A stretch of DNA of 64,000 bases from Pseudomonas turukhanskensis (GCF_027922365.1 NZ_BSFN01000004.1:62001-126000); one strand, 5' to 3'. Shown: positions 24,283 to 33,496, numbered from the stretch's first letter. The notes: generated by a model not told the origin, from the letters alone. Numbers and translations are program-made.

Positions 24283-25079
24283 GCCCGTTTCTACAGATTG
24301 AGCGCGAGGACGGCATCGTCACCGTGCGCATGGACCACCCCGACACCCGCAATGCGCTGACCACCCCTGAGCAGATTCAGGAGTTCGTCGACCTGTGTGC
24401 CGAACTGCGCCGCGACCGTTCGGCGCGAGTGATGATCCTTACCGGCAATGGCTCCGCGTTCTGCGCCGGCGGCAACGTCAAGGACATGCACGAGCGCGCT
24501 GGCATTTTTGCCGGTGACCCGTACGAGTTGCGTAACACCTACCGCGACGGTATTCAGCGTATTCCGCTGGCCATTTACGAGCTGGATATTCCGGTGATTG
24601 CCGCGGTAAACGGCCCGGCCATTGGTGCTGGGCTGGACCTGGCGTGCATGTGTGACATCCGCCTCGCGTCGACCACCGCGTTATTTGCTGAAAGTTTTGT
24701 GCGCCTGGGCATCGTTCCCGGCGACGGCGGCGCCTGGCTTTTGCCGCGGATTATCGGTATTCCCAAAGCCAGCATCATGTCCTTTACCGGCGACGCCATT
24801 GACGCTGCCAAAGCCTTGGCTTGGGGCTTGGTGGAGCAGGTGTGCACCCATCAAACGCTGATGTCCGAAGCCCGCTCACTGGCCGAACGCATTGCCAGCA
24901 ATCCCGGCCACTCGTTGCGCCTGTGCAAACGCCTGCTGCGCGAAGGCCAGCATATGCGCCTGGACTCGTTGCTGGAGTTGTCGGCGGCATACCAATCGCT
25001 GGCCCACCACACGCAGGACCACCACGAAGCCGTGAGCGCCTTCGTGGAAAAACGTAAGCCCGATTACCTCGATAAGTAA
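24279..25079 (+). CDS. Enoyl-CoA hydratase/isomerase (crotonase) family protein
   Basis: This 266-residue crotonase has the oxyanion-hole segments GNGSAFCAGGNVKDMH and NGPAIGAGLDLACMCDIRLAS. Compared with classical enoyl-CoA hydratase, the first catalytic Glu position is Asp (GLDLACM) and the second is Phe in AESFVRLGIVPGDGG. The reaction may therefore be isomerisation, hydration with one acid group, or a C-C bond step. It overlaps the dehydrogenase gene by four bases, so it belongs to the same operon and is expected to act on the enoyl-CoA it makes. Confidence 0.82.
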   Translation: MSPFLQIEREDGIVTVRMDHPDTRNALTTPEQIQEFVDLCAELRRDRSARVMILTGNGSAFCAGGNVKDMHERAGIFAGDPYELRNTYRDGIQRIPLAIYELDIPVIAAVNGPAIGAGLDLACMCDIRLASTTALFAESFVRLGIVPGDGGAWLLPRIIGIPKASIMSFTGDAIDAAKALAWGLVEQVCTHQTLMSEARSLAERIASNPGHSLRLCKRLLREGQHMRLDSLLELSAAYQSLAHHTQDHHEAVSAFVEKRKPDYLDK

Positions 25080-25115
25080 CGGCCGCAGCCCTAATAAAAA
25101 TTTGGAGTAGTGACG

Positions 25116-26240
25116 ATGCGTGGCGTTTTCCGTGAAGACCACAATATGTTCCGTGAGCAGGCGCGCCGCTTTGTCGACCGCGAGATTGTGCCGTACCTGC
25201 ATGAGTGGGAAAAGAACGGCATCGTGCCCAAGGAAGTCTGGCTGAAAGCCGGTGAGACCGGCCTGCTGTGTTCCACCGTGCCGGAAGAATACGGCGGCCC
25301 GGGCGGCGACTTTGGCCACTCGGCGGTGATGATTGAAGAATTGGCGCGGGCCAATGCCACTGCCGTGGGCTTTACCACCCATTCTGAAATCGTCGCGCCT
25401 TACATCGTGGCGTACGGCAGCGAAGAGCAGAAACAACGTTGGCTACCGCGTATGGTCAGCGGCGAGTTGATCGGCGTGATCGCCATGAGTGAACCCGGCA
25501 TCGGCAGCGACCTGCGCTCCATGCGCACCCTGGCGCGCCAGGACGGCGATGACTACATCGTGTCCGGGCAAAAAACCTTTATCACCAACGGCGGTAACGC
25601 CGGCTTGATGGTCACCGCCACCAAGCTCGACCTGGCGGCCAAAGAACTCACCCTGATCTGCATCGAAGAAGACCGGCAAGGCTTCTCCAAAGGCCGACTG
25701 CTGGAAAAGATCGGCCTGAAGGGCCAAGACACCGCCGAGCTGTTTTTCGACGATGTGCGCGTGCCGGCCAGCAACCGCCTGGGCGAGGAAGGGCAGGGCT
25801 TTAAGTACCTGACCCACCAACTGGCGTGGGAGCGGTTGATCATCGCCATTCGCGCCGCGCAGTCCATCGAAACCCTGCTGAACGAAACCATCGACTACAC
25901 CCGCGAACGCAAGGTGTTTGGCAAGCCGGTGCTGGACTTCCAAAACACCCGCTTCAAGCTCGCCGAAGCCAAAGCGCAGTTCACCATGCTGCGGGTGTTT
26001 GTCGACGACTGCCTGGCCAAGGTCATGCGCGGCGAACTGGCTCCGGATGTGGCCGCCATGGCGAAGCTGCTCGGTTCGGAAATGCAGGGCAAATTGCTCG
26101 ATGAATTCCTGCAACTGCACGGCGGCTACGGCTTCATGAGCGAGTACAAAATCAGTCGGGCGTGGGTCGATGCGCGGGTGGCGCGGATCTACGGCGGCAC
26201 CTCGGAAATCATGAAAGAAATCATCGGCCGAACCCTGTAG
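25116..26240 (+). CDS. Acyl-CoA dehydrogenase, long-chain (LCAD-like) type
   Basis: This 374-residue homomeric-type enzyme has MSEPGIGSDLRSMRT as FAD/substrate signature, RKVFGKPVLDFQNTRFKLAE as the C-terminal FAD contact, and the terminal RIYGGTSEIMKEIIGRTL characteristic of long-chain and branched-chain enzymes. In these the catalytic Glu lies in the segment that reads LAWERLIIAIRA here. The ATG at 25116 follows TTGGAGTAG; a GTG two codons upstream is less likely. It lies 36 bases after the crotonase gene in the same orientation. Confidence 0.85.
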   Translation: MRGVFREDHNMFREQARRFVDREIVPYLHEWEKNGIVPKEVWLKAGETGLLCSTVPEEYGGPGGDFGHSAVMIEELARANATAVGFTTHSEIVAPYIVAYGSEEQKQRWLPRMVSGELIGVIAMSEPGIGSDLRSMRTLARQDGDDYIVSGQKTFITNGGNAGLMVTATKLDLAAKELTLICIEEDRQGFSKGRLLEKIGLKGQDTAELFFDDVRVPASNRLGEEGQGFKYLTHQLAWERLIIAIRAAQSIETLLNETIDYTRERKVFGKPVLDFQNTRFKLAEAKAQFTMLRVFVDDCLAKVMRGELAPDVAAMAKLLGSEMQGKLLDEFLQLHGGYGFMSEYKISRAWVDARVARIYGGTSEIMKEIIGRTL

Positions 26241-26299
26241 GCCACGCGGGAGTATGCGCAGGGAGTGACACCAGAAAGACCACCAGAGGAATAACAACA

Positions 26300-27160
26300 A
26301 TGAGCCTTTATCGAGCTTTCGCCGTTCTATGCCTGTGCTTTACTTCCCTCAGCGGCTCGGCGCAAACGGCCCCTGCGCCGGATGCCTACAGCGCCGACAC
26401 CCAACGCGCCAACGTCTTGCTGGCCAAAGCCGTTGCCGACTACAAAGCCAAGGGTGATGCCGCCCTGGCCGAGTTCAGCCGCCAGGGTGCCTATGTGGAC
26501 GGTGAGCTGTATATCTATGTGGTCGACACCTCGGGCGTGATGCTTGCCAGTGGTGGTCCCTCGGTTTCGCTAGTCGGCAAGCAGGTCGTCAACGCCCTGG
26601 ACGACGACCTGAAAAAAGCCTTCCAGCAAGCCATCTCGCAACCCGAAGACGGCACCGTACACAGCGCCGAATACCGCTGGTGGAACTGGCAGCACGCGAA
26701 GGTCGAACGCAAACGGGTGTTTTACCAGCGCGTCGGCGAGCGGGTGATTTCCGTTGGCTACTACATGCCGCGCTCCAGCCCCGAACAGGCCAAGCAGCTG
26801 TTGCAGACGGTTGCCGAGCACGTGCGCAGCGACCCGAAAACCACGTTCGTGCGCATCAACAAACACGATAAGAAGCTTAATCAGGACGACCTGTACGCCT
26901 TTGTCGTCGACCTGAAAACCAAGCGCTTTATCGCCCACGGTTTTCTCCCGCGTCTAATCGGCACCGACTTCAAGGCTCTGCTCTCCACCGACGGCAAACC
27001 CATTGGCGAGGAGATTCTCAAGCTGATGGCAGACGGCGAAACCGGTGAAATCGATTACCTGTGGCGCAACCCCATTACTGGCCAGAACGAATACAAGAAA
27101 ACCTTCCTGCAACGGGTGAATGGCTATGCCGTGGCTGTCGGCTGTTACACCAACCAGTAA
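26300..27160 (+). CDS. Secreted double-Cache domain protein
   Basis: This 286-residue protein has a clear signal peptide (hydrophobic residues 5-20, cleavage near GSAQ-TAP) and no other membrane segment. The mature part holds two similar Cache-type sensor domains. One includes GELYIYVVDTSGVMLASGG and ends in RVISVGYYMPRSS; the other includes DDLYAFVVDLKTKRFIAHG and ends in GYAVAVGCYTNQ. Cache domains normally form the periplasmic part of chemoreceptors or kinases and bind small carboxylates or amines. Here the protein stands alone in a catabolic operon, so it may bind substrate in the periplasm or pass a signal to a separate receptor. The start at 26300 follows CCAGAGGAATAAC. Confidence 0.75.
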   Translation: MSLYRAFAVLCLCFTSLSGSAQTAPAPDAYSADTQRANVLLAKAVADYKAKGDAALAEFSRQGAYVDGELYIYVVDTSGVMLASGGPSVSLVGKQVVNALDDDLKKAFQQAISQPEDGTVHSAEYRWWNWQHAKVERKRVFYQRVGERVISVGYYMPRSSPEQAKQLLQTVAEHVRSDPKTTFVRINKHDKKLNQDDLYAFVVDLKTKRFIAHGFLPRLIGTDFKALLSTDGKPIGEEILKLMADGETGEIDYLWRNPITGQNEYKKTFLQRVNGYAVAVGCYTNQ

Positions 27161-27179
27161 TTGAGCAGGGATTGCGCGC

Positions 27180-27920
27180 ATGACTGATCTGATTCTGTTG
27201 CACGGCGGCCAGCATGGTTCGTGGTGCTGGGCGCCCTTGCTGGCGGCCTTCGAAAAGCAGCCTTCGCAATTCGCCCGGGTGCTCACCCTGGATATGCCCG
27301 GCTGCGGCACCAAGCGCGGCCGCGATGTGACGTCGCTGTCGCTGAATGATGTGGTGGCGGAGCTCAACCAGGACCTGCGCGACCTCGGTGTGCGCCAAGG
27401 TGTACTGCTCGGCCATTCCATCGCCGGTGCGCTGTTGCCGCTGATGGCGGTTGGCGCGCCGCAGTTGTATCGCCACCTGGTGTACCTGACCTGCGCCTTG
27501 CCGGGCGAGGGCCAATCCATCCTTGAGCAACTGGGCAGCACGCTTCACGGCGAAAGCCCCGACCATGTCGGCTGGCCGCTAGACCCTTCCAAAGCCACAC
27601 CGCAGGAAATGGCCGTGGCCATGTTTGGTCAGGACCTGAGCGCCGAGACCCTGGGCTGGTTGTTGAGTGAAGTGGCCCAGGACGCCACGCCGCCAAGTGT
27701 GGCAACCGAGTCGATTACGCGCACCGGTTATGAGGGGCTGGTACCGGCCACCTATATCGTCACCCTGCGCGACAATATTCTGCCTGCCGCCTGGCAACGC
27801 CGATTTGCCGAGCGGGCGGGGGCGAGCACCGTGCTCGAAATCGACACGCCGCATGAGCCGTTCGTATCGCACCCGCAGCTGCTCGCGGATGTCATACGGG
27901 GCCTTGAGCTGCCCCTGTGA
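27180..27920 (+). CDS. Alpha/beta hydrolase
   Basis: This 246-residue alpha/beta hydrolase has the oxyanion-hole HGGQHGSW near residue 8, the nucleophile elbow GHSIAG with Ser80, a probable acid Asp in TLRDNILP (about 200), and catalytic His225 in DTPHEPFVSHP. It resembles the esterase/hydroxynitrile-lyase and C-C hydrolase-like group. It is 19 bases after the Cache gene and its stop overlaps the GTG of the MFS gene. Possible roles are hydrolysis of a lactone, ester or ring-fission product; the sequence does not choose between them. Confidence 0.78.
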   Translation: MTDLILLHGGQHGSWCWAPLLAAFEKQPSQFARVLTLDMPGCGTKRGRDVTSLSLNDVVAELNQDLRDLGVRQGVLLGHSIAGALLPLMAVGAPQLYRHLVYLTCALPGEGQSILEQLGSTLHGESPDHVGWPLDPSKATPQEMAVAMFGQDLSAETLGWLLSEVAQDATPPSVATESITRTGYEGLVPATYIVTLRDNILPAAWQRRFAERAGASTVLEIDTPHEPFVSHPQLLADVIRGLELPL

Positions 27921-29116
27921 CCGCGGTCGGCGCGGTGAACAGCAGCGAGGCCGTACGCACTAACCTGCGGATTCTGTCGATCATCGGCTTCAACTTTATC
28001 TCCTACGCCTGCAGCGGCTTACCGTTGGCAGTGCTGCCCGGCTACGTGCTTAACGATCTGGGCTTGTCGTCGGTGATCGCCGGAGTGGTCATCAGCATCC
28101 AGTTCTTCGCCACGCTGCTGGCCCGGCCACTGGCCGGAAGCGTGGCCGACCGCTACGGCGCCAAGCGCTCGGTGCTGTGCGGTTTCATCGGCTTGATGCT
28201 CAGCGGCAGCCTTACCACGCTGGCAATTGTTCTGCATGCCCAGCCGTGGTTGGGCGTGCCGTTGCTGCTGGCCGGGCGACTGGTGCTGGGCGTATCCACC
28301 GCGATGATCTCCACGCCGGCCTGCACCTGGGCCATCGGCCGCTGCGGTACGCCCAGCACGGCGCAGGTGATGTCGTGGAATGGCATTGCCGCGTATGGCG
28401 GCACCGCCGTCGGTGCGCCCCTGGGCGTGGTGCTGCGCAACGGGTTTGGCATTGTCAGCATCGGGCTGTGCACGGTGTTGCTGGGGTTTATTTTTCTGCT
28501 GATTGCCCTTGGTAAACGCCCGGCGCCCCTGGTGGCCGGCGTGCGACTGGCCTTTCACCGCGTGTTGGTGGCGGTGATGCCCAATGGTCTGGTGCTGGTC
28601 TGCAGCTCGGTGGGCTACGGTGGGCTGACGGCCTTTATCGCCCTGTATTTCGACAGCCTTGGCTGGCAGCACGCCGCCTACTGCTTGAGCGGCTTCGGCG
28701 CCGGGTTTATCGCCGCGCGGTTGAGTACATCGGGCATCTTGCACCGCTACCGTGGCTACAACGTGGTGGCCGGCTGCTTGCTGATTCAGAGCCTGGGCAT
28801 GTTGCTGATCTGGCTCGCGCCTTCGCCTGGGCTGGCGATTACCGGTGGTGTGCTCACGGGCGTGGGCGTGTCGTGGGTGTATCCGGGGCTGGCGGTGGAA
28901 ACCCTGACCCGCACACCTGAAGCCAATCGCAACTCGGCGCTTAGCGCGCTGTCGTTGTTTTTTGATGTGGCGGTCGGCATGGCGGGACCGATGATGGGCT
29001 TGGTGGCATCGGGCCTGGGTTACGCGCAGATTTTTCTCTGTGCGGGTTTGATGTCTTTGGGAGGATTCTGTCTGGTGTTGATGTTGTGCCGCCAAACGGC
29101 GAACGCAATGAACTGA
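27917..29116 (+). CDS. MFS transporter (YhhS/YfcJ-like)
   Basis: This 399-residue protein has about 12 membrane segments and the A-loop motif GSVADRYGAKRSVLCG between segments 2 and 3. It resembles the YfcJ/YhhS group of putative exporters. The start is a GTG at 27917 within the overlap GTGA, so it is translationally coupled to the hydrolase. It is the last gene of the second catabolic block and could export a toxic intermediate or import substrate. The following intergenic region (29117-29262) carries no obvious gene. Confidence 0.78.
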   Translation: MTAVGAVNSSEAVRTNLRILSIIGFNFISYACSGLPLAVLPGYVLNDLGLSSVIAGVVISIQFFATLLARPLAGSVADRYGAKRSVLCGFIGLMLSGSLTTLAIVLHAQPWLGVPLLLAGRLVLGVSTAMISTPACTWAIGRCGTPSTAQVMSWNGIAAYGGTAVGAPLGVVLRNGFGIVSIGLCTVLLGFIFLLIALGKRPAPLVAGVRLAFHRVLVAVMPNGLVLVCSSVGYGGLTAFIALYFDSLGWQHAAYCLSGFGAGFIAARLSTSGILHRYRGYNVVAGCLLIQSLGMLLIWLAPSPGLAITGGVLTGVGVSWVYPGLAVETLTRTPEANRNSALSALSLFFDVAVGMAGPMMGLVASGLGYAQIFLCAGLMSLGGFCLVLMLCRQTANAMN

Positions 29117-29262
29117 CTCATGGGCCGAAGACCGCTGTCGGCCCATGAGTCAGGGGTGATGAACGCGCCATTCGGGCCATGTCTATCACCTGGTCATGTA
29201 CTGCAAAGCCCCCGGAAACCTGCATGCACCCAACCATCCGGGTGATGCAGGTTATTGTCGCG

Positions 29263-29670
29263 TCAGGGCAGGGTGAACAGCACCTTCACCGAGCTATTGA
29301 CTGCCGAGCTATCGACATAGCCGATGGCATCGGGTTCAGCGGCTACTTTGGTTACCACCTCGGCGTCGCCGGCTTCTGAAGGCAACGGCTGGCCCTTGCC
29401 GGTGAACACCAAGCCCGACCAGTATGACTTCAGCTGGGTTTCGCTCTTGCTGGCGACGCCGGCGTAAAATTTTTCTTTGGTGCTATTCCAGTCTTTTTGG
29501 TCAACGCCACGCATTGACTTGTCCTTTCCCAAAAATATATTCGCCACTTCCCCTTGGGTCGGTGCTTTGGCCGACCCGGGATTGACGATTACCGCGACTT
29601 CCGCCTGTACAGGCGGAAGGGCGAGGCTTAGCAGGCTCATGGCGAGCAGGTTTCGAGCGAAATGATTCAT
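29263..29670 (-). CDS. Small PstS-like periplasmic protein
   Basis: This protein of only 135 residues has a signal peptide (cleavage after VQA) and one lobe resembling the start of phosphate ABC transporter substrate-binding proteins: VIVNPGSAKAPTQGEVANIF and the terminal AIGYVDSSAVNSSVKVLF. Full PstS proteins have about 320 residues and two lobes, so this is a single-lobe variant rather than a transporter component. No permease genes are nearby. It lies 11 bases downstream of the beta-barrel gene on the same strand, so the two are co-expressed, and it might deliver a ligand or assist the porin. Function unknown. Confidence 0.7.
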   Translation of the reverse strand: MNHFARNLLAMSLLSLALPPVQAEVAVIVNPGSAKAPTQGEVANIFLGKDKSMRGVDQKDWNSTKEKFYAGVASKSETQLKSYWSGLVFTGKGQPLPSEAGDAEVVTKVAAEPDAIGYVDSSAVNSSVKVLFTLP

Positions 29671-29681
29671 GAAAGCTCCTC

Positions 29682-30737
29682 TCAGAATACGAAGTCAGCG
29701 CCGATGCTGACTATGTCGCCGTCGAACGTGGGCTCGGAGGTGTTGTACGCCGGAACGAAACTGCCGTTGTAGTGATTGGTGGACTCGACGCGCTTGTATT
29801 CGCTTTTCAACGTGATGTTCGCGTTCACGCTGTAATTGAGGCCAAAGGCCCACGAAGAGTCGCGACCGGCATCACTTTCGTCATGCTGTGCGTAGGTAAC
29901 GTGCGGTAGGAAATCGCCAAAGTGGTGGCCGACCATAATGTAAAACGCATCATGCTCACTGATCGGGCTGCGACGATTGATGACCTCGGCGTTGGTCACC
30001 CACGCACCATCGTCGAACTGATGGCCCAGGGACATGAATTTTCCTTTGAATTCGTCGCTGTGGTCCACGCTGAGCGTCGACTCGGTGTAGCTGTAGCGGA
30101 AGGTCCCGAGGGATTCTGTGGCCAAACTTACGCTGCCTGTCAGCAGCTTCTTGTAGTCGGCGTCCAGGCGATCATCGAGCGCATGAATAAAAATGTTGCG
30201 GTTCACCGCCTGGCCGTAGCTGGCTTGCAGCGCGACGGTGCCCAGCGAGGTGGGGAGGTTATAGAGTACGTCCGCGCCCTCGTAGTTGGAGATCGGCATC
30301 TGGCTATACACTTCGTCAGGCAGGCGAAGCCATGGGTAGCTGTAGCCGACATCCAGCGTTTCGGAAAACATAAAGGCATTAGGCCGTAGACGGCCTGCGC
30401 GGACGGTGAGCTGATCGTTGATCGAGTAGGCCAGATAGGCCCATTCCAGTTGCAAACGCCAGTCGTCCTGTTCGGGCTTGGCCACGGTTTGGACGGTGGC
30501 CGCCAACTGATCGGTTACGCCGTAAGTGAACTGCCCACCCAGCTTGGACAGTTGATCACCGCGCCATGAATCTGTGGTCTGGCCGGAAATTCCGTACCCC
30601 TTTGCATCTTGTGCCCCCGCAACGCGACTGATCGCTGCCGTGCCGAATCCATTGAGTCGGTAGTCTCCCTGATCCAAGGCGACGGCCGAGTTGCTGGCGA
30701 GGCAGATCGCCACGCCTACTAGATTTAACTTGTGCAT
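29682..30737 (-). CDS. Outer-membrane beta-barrel protein (porin-like)
   Basis: This 351-residue protein has a signal peptide (cleavage near AVA-LDQ), alternating hydrophobic beta-strand pattern throughout, and a C-terminal Phe (SIGADFVF), the signature for Bam-mediated outer-membrane assembly. No strong match to OprB, OprD or FadL motifs was recognised. It heads a two-gene unit with the PstS-like protein and lies next to a chemoreceptor gene on the same strand. A channel for an anion or small organic acid is plausible. Confidence 0.72.
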   Translation of the reverse strand: MHKLNLVGVAICLASNSAVALDQGDYRLNGFGTAAISRVAGAQDAKGYGISGQTTDSWRGDQLSKLGGQFTYGVTDQLAATVQTVAKPEQDDWRLQLEWAYLAYSINDQLTVRAGRLRPNAFMFSETLDVGYSYPWLRLPDEVYSQMPISNYEGADVLYNLPTSLGTVALQASYGQAVNRNIFIHALDDRLDADYKKLLTGSVSLATESLGTFRYSYTESTLSVDHSDEFKGKFMSLGHQFDDGAWVTNAEVINRRSPISEHDAFYIMVGHHFGDFLPHVTYAQHDESDAGRDSSWAFGLNYSVNANITLKSEYKRVESTNHYNGSFVPAYNTSEPTFDGDIVSIGADFVF

Positions 30738-30760
30738 GTTTGAGACTGCTCCAACTGTTG

Positions 30761-32380
30761 TTAAACGCGAAATTGGGCAGTTGCCTGGCGTAGATGCTCT
30801 CCTGTTTCTACGAGTTGCTCGCCAAGGCGTGCGGTGGCTCCTGCTCCGTCAGCGGTTGCTTGTGCGTCCTGCTGCAACACTTCTGTTTCTTTTTGAATCG
30901 ATTCGGACAAACCGATCTGCTCTTGGGTGTGGCGGGCTATGCCGGCATTGAGCTCATCGATCTGGGTAACTGTGCGCGCGATGCCTTCGAGCAAACGAGT
31001 GGCCTCGATGGAATGCTCGATGCTTTCTCGCGACTTGCTGCCATTGGCGGTCATGACCTGCAGGACGGTATTGGCGCTGGTTTGCAGACGCTGGATGATC
31101 TGCTGGATTTCCGACGTGGAGGCGGCGGTTTTTTGCGCCAGATTGCGCACCTCGTCAGCCACTACGGCGAAGCCGCGACCTTGTTCTCCCGCACGTGCTG
31201 CTTCAATCGCTGCGTTCAGGGCTAACAGGTTGGTTTGTTCTGCAATGCTGCGAATGACTACGAGAACGGAGCCGACCTCTTGCGTCTCTTCTTCAAGTTT
31301 CTGCATCGCCAGAACAGCGCTCATCACGCTGTCTCCCAAGTCACTGATGCCGGTCGCCAGATTGCTGATGTTCTTCTGCGCGGCGATCGCCTGGAGCGAG
31401 GCTGAACCGGCCTCATCAGCGGCCTGGCGCGAACGTTGCGCCACCTCGTGAATGCTGCCGGTCATGGTATGGATATCGCGGTTTATGGAGTCGGTGTGCG
31501 ACTGCTGCGATTTGGCGTTTTCTTCCGAGCCCTGAGTGAGCCGATACAGCTCTTTGGAGCAGCCGCCTATGGGCGTGGCGGCATTGATGATTTGACGAAT
31601 CGTGGCTTGCAACTTGCCCAGAAAGTCGTTGAACAACTGGATCATCTTGCCGATCTCGTCGTTCGAGCCAACACTCAGTCGGCGGGTCAGGTCGCCCTCG
31701 CCACTGGCTATGCTCTTCAGTGAATCAATCACGCCCCGCACATTGGTCATGATGCTGCTCGTCACTGTCCAGGCACACAGCGTTACCAAAACCAGAAGCA
31801 CCACACTGAGCGCGATTCCAACGCGTGTGGTGGTTGCGTTGGCTTCCCGGGTTTCCACCAGGGTTTGCGCAAATTCTCCATAAACGGAATCGCGAAACGC
31901 ATCGGCCAGTTGCTGCGCGGTGGCGAGGTCTTTGGCCATGCGATCCAGGTCCGGACGCAAATCGTCGAACGAGGCGCTGCCACTGATGAGCTTGCTGGAG
32001 ACGGAGGTAGCGTTTTCAGCGTAGCGATTCACCGCCGCGCGCCAATCCTCCAGTTGTTGGCGACGCCCCGGGCTGTCGAGCAGCTTTTCGATTTCTGACT
32101 GACGATCCCTGACATTGCGCAGTACGCCATCGGCCTCGTTCAGCAGATTGCTTTCACTCGCTGCAACCGCGCTATTGAGCAGGCCCGGAACACGTGAAAA
32201 CTGGAAGATCGCCGCGTCTGCTCGTTCCAGTGCCGGATGACTTTTGGTCTCTAACGCCTGCAAGCGGGAGTCGGTACCGGAAAGCTGATACGACGTATAG
32301 CCGACATAGAGAACAAGCCCGAACACCGCAACGGCCGGGGCGAGAAAAAGCTTCAGGGTCAGCGGGAGATTTTTGAGCAT
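30761..32380 (-). CDS. Methyl-accepting chemotaxis protein
   Basis: This is a chemoreceptor of about 539 residues from the ATG at 32380; a GTG at 32422 would add 14 residues. A first membrane helix is near residues 10-28 ([20 protein letters not shown]). A periplasmic four-helix-like ligand domain (about 30-180) and a second helix ([17 protein letters not shown]) are followed by HAMP and the long coiled-coil signalling domain. Its hairpin tip carries [19 protein letters not shown], the conserved CheA/CheW contact. The ligand is not evident. It is next to porin and PstS-like genes and near the catabolic block, so substrate taxis is possible. Confidence 0.85.
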   Translation of the reverse strand: MLKNLPLTLKLFLAPAVAVFGLVLYVGYTSYQLSGTDSRLQALETKSHPALERADAAIFQFSRVPGLLNSAVAASESNLLNEADGVLRNVRDRQSEIEKLLDSPGRRQQLEDWRAAVNRYAENATSVSSKLISGSASFDDLRPDLDRMAKDLATAQQLADAFRDSVYGEFAQTLVETREANATTTRVGIALSVVLLVLVTLCAWTVTSSIMTNVRGVIDSLKSIASGEGDLTRRLSVGSNDEIGKMIQLFNDFLGKLQATIRQIINAATPIGGCSKELYRLTQGSEENAKSQQSHTDSINRDIHTMTGSIHEVAQRSRQAADEAGSASLQAIAAQKNISNLATGISDLGDSVMSAVLAMQKLEEETQEVGSVLVVIRSIAEQTNLLALNAAIEAARAGEQGRGFAVVADEVRNLAQKTAASTSEIQQIIQRLQTSANTVLQVMTANGSKSRESIEHSIEATRLLEGIARTVTQIDELNAGIARHTQEQIGLSESIQKETEVLQQDAQATADGAGATARLGEQLVETGEHLRQATAQFRV

Positions 32381-32744
32381 GGGTTCGGCACTGGTGATGG
32401 CGAAAGAAACGAGCGCCTGCACCTTAGCCGCAAGAAAGTGATTCTGGAAGACTTGAACAGAAAAATAAAATGTGTCTAATTAGGCGTGCGTGTTAGCTGG
32501 CTCGATGGGCCGTGTAAGAAACCAACTGACCGGACGCTGAAATGCAGCGGGGGATTGAAGCCCCGCTGGGTGGCGTGGGTTTCGTGTGTTCACCGTCGGT
32601 AGTCGAAGTGATCGTTTGCCTGGTATCGCTGTTTTAATCCGTAACGACCATGAAGCTAAACCCGGACTCGGTGGCCGTTTCAAACGAAGAAACTACAGCG
32701 GACTCGAACGCCTCATTCCCTTTCCAATGCTGCCGATCGTCTCC

Positions 32745-32850
32745 GTTCACCGTCGGTTGCCAAAGGCCCGAAATCCAGGCTGTCATGTACAACGATCAGG
32801 TCGCAATCGTTGGATGAATTCGGGTGTGGTAGCGGAGATAGACAGATTCC
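32745..32850 (-). pseudogene. Frameshifted fragment related to the small gene at 33173-33496
   Basis: On the minus strand this stretch encodes RYHTRIHPTI, then, after a one-base shift, LIVVHDSLDFGPLATDGE. The gene at 33173 encodes YQTRIYPTIGEMIVVHDSL followed by DFGPLATDD in a single frame. About 90 bases are clearly related at the nucleotide level (for example GGCCCGAAATCCAG in both). The copy is interrupted and lacks the rest of the protein. Confidence 0.6.
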
Positions 32851-32947
32851 CGTGCTGGCGGGCGCGGCTATGCAGGAGTTCACCGCAGGGCTTAACTCCA
32901 AAGAGTTGACGAGACTGGAGCAACTGCTGGACAAGATGCTGGCCTAA
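32840..32947 (+). pseudogene. C-terminal remnant of a MarR-family regulator
   Basis: The plus-strand frame ending at the TAA of 32945-32947 encodes RQIPVLAGAAMQEF, then TAGLNSKELTRLEQLLDKML and a final Ala. This is the typical C-terminal helix of MarR-type regulators (FTAGL..EL..LE.LLDKML). No DNA-binding part precedes it; upstream bases belong to the unrelated fragment at 32745-32850. The gene was therefore cut by recombination close to position 32840. Confidence 0.55.
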
Positions 32948-33172
32948 CCGCTGGTTTGAGAGCGGTATTTGCGTTATCTATGCCGCACACCTCCCAATCC
33001 GACCGCGTCGGGCAAGGAAGAGTCGGGGAGGGGAGGTCCTTCATAAAATAGCTCGTCATCGGCGCTTGGCATGCAGGAGACACTCTCTGGATTCCATCCG
33101 GCGCTCGCTCCACGGCGGCCGAGCTGCAGTCTGCTGTGTGACGTGAGCCGCCCGGGCCAGTACTCGCCGTAA

Positions 33173-33496
33173 CTAGGGGATAAGTCCTGAATCCGTATCG
33201 CTCCACCCAATAGGATTCCCCAGCGAATCCAGCGTGTCGCACATCAGCGGAATGCCGTTGGCGGGATTGATATCGAAGCTAGAGTAATTCCCTAGTCCCG
33301 CAGTGGTGCAACTCATTGGAAGTAGCGGAATATCGAAAGGCTCATCGGGCTCCCATAATGAAGCCATACGACTCAGTTGGTCATCTGTTGCGAGCGGCCC
33401 GAAATCCAGACTGTCATGCACAACGATCATCTCTCCAATCGTTGGATAAATCCTGGTCTGGTAGCCGAGGCTTGGAGCCGGTTGGCGGAGGCTCAT
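33173..33496 (-). CDS. Hypothetical protein
   Basis: A 107-residue frame with GYQTRIYPTIGEMIVVHDSL near the N-terminus and SCTTAGLGNYSSFDINPANG in the middle. I do not recognise the family. It is acidic with several Cys and Pro. There is no ribosome site before the ATG at 33496. A good site (GAGGAAATTGTC) precedes an ATG at 33527 in another frame that stops after 38 codons, so the gene may be frameshifted. A decayed relative lies at 32745-32850, which suggests a mobile or duplicated cassette. It may not be functional. Confidence 0.35.
   Translation of the reverse strand: MSLRQPAPSLGYQTRIYPTIGEMIVVHDSLDFGPLATDDQLSRMASLWEPDEPFDIPLLPMSCTTAGLGNYSSFDINPANGIPLMCDTLDSLGNPIGWSDTDSGLIP

Larger units (their letters stand above)
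32381..33172. other. Gene-poor scar region with gene fragments
   Basis: About 790 bases hold no intact credible gene beyond the possible 5' extension of the chemoreceptor gene. They contain the end of a MarR-type gene on the plus strand, a frameshifted copy of a small minus-strand gene, and a repeated stretch GTTCACCGTCGGT (about 32588 and 32745). It looks like a site of past recombination and decay. Confidence 0.55.

Noticed and set aside
32480..32683. Minus-strand 67-codon frame after the chemoreceptor gene
   Set aside because: No ribosome site or recognisable domain; it lies in a decayed region and may be chance.
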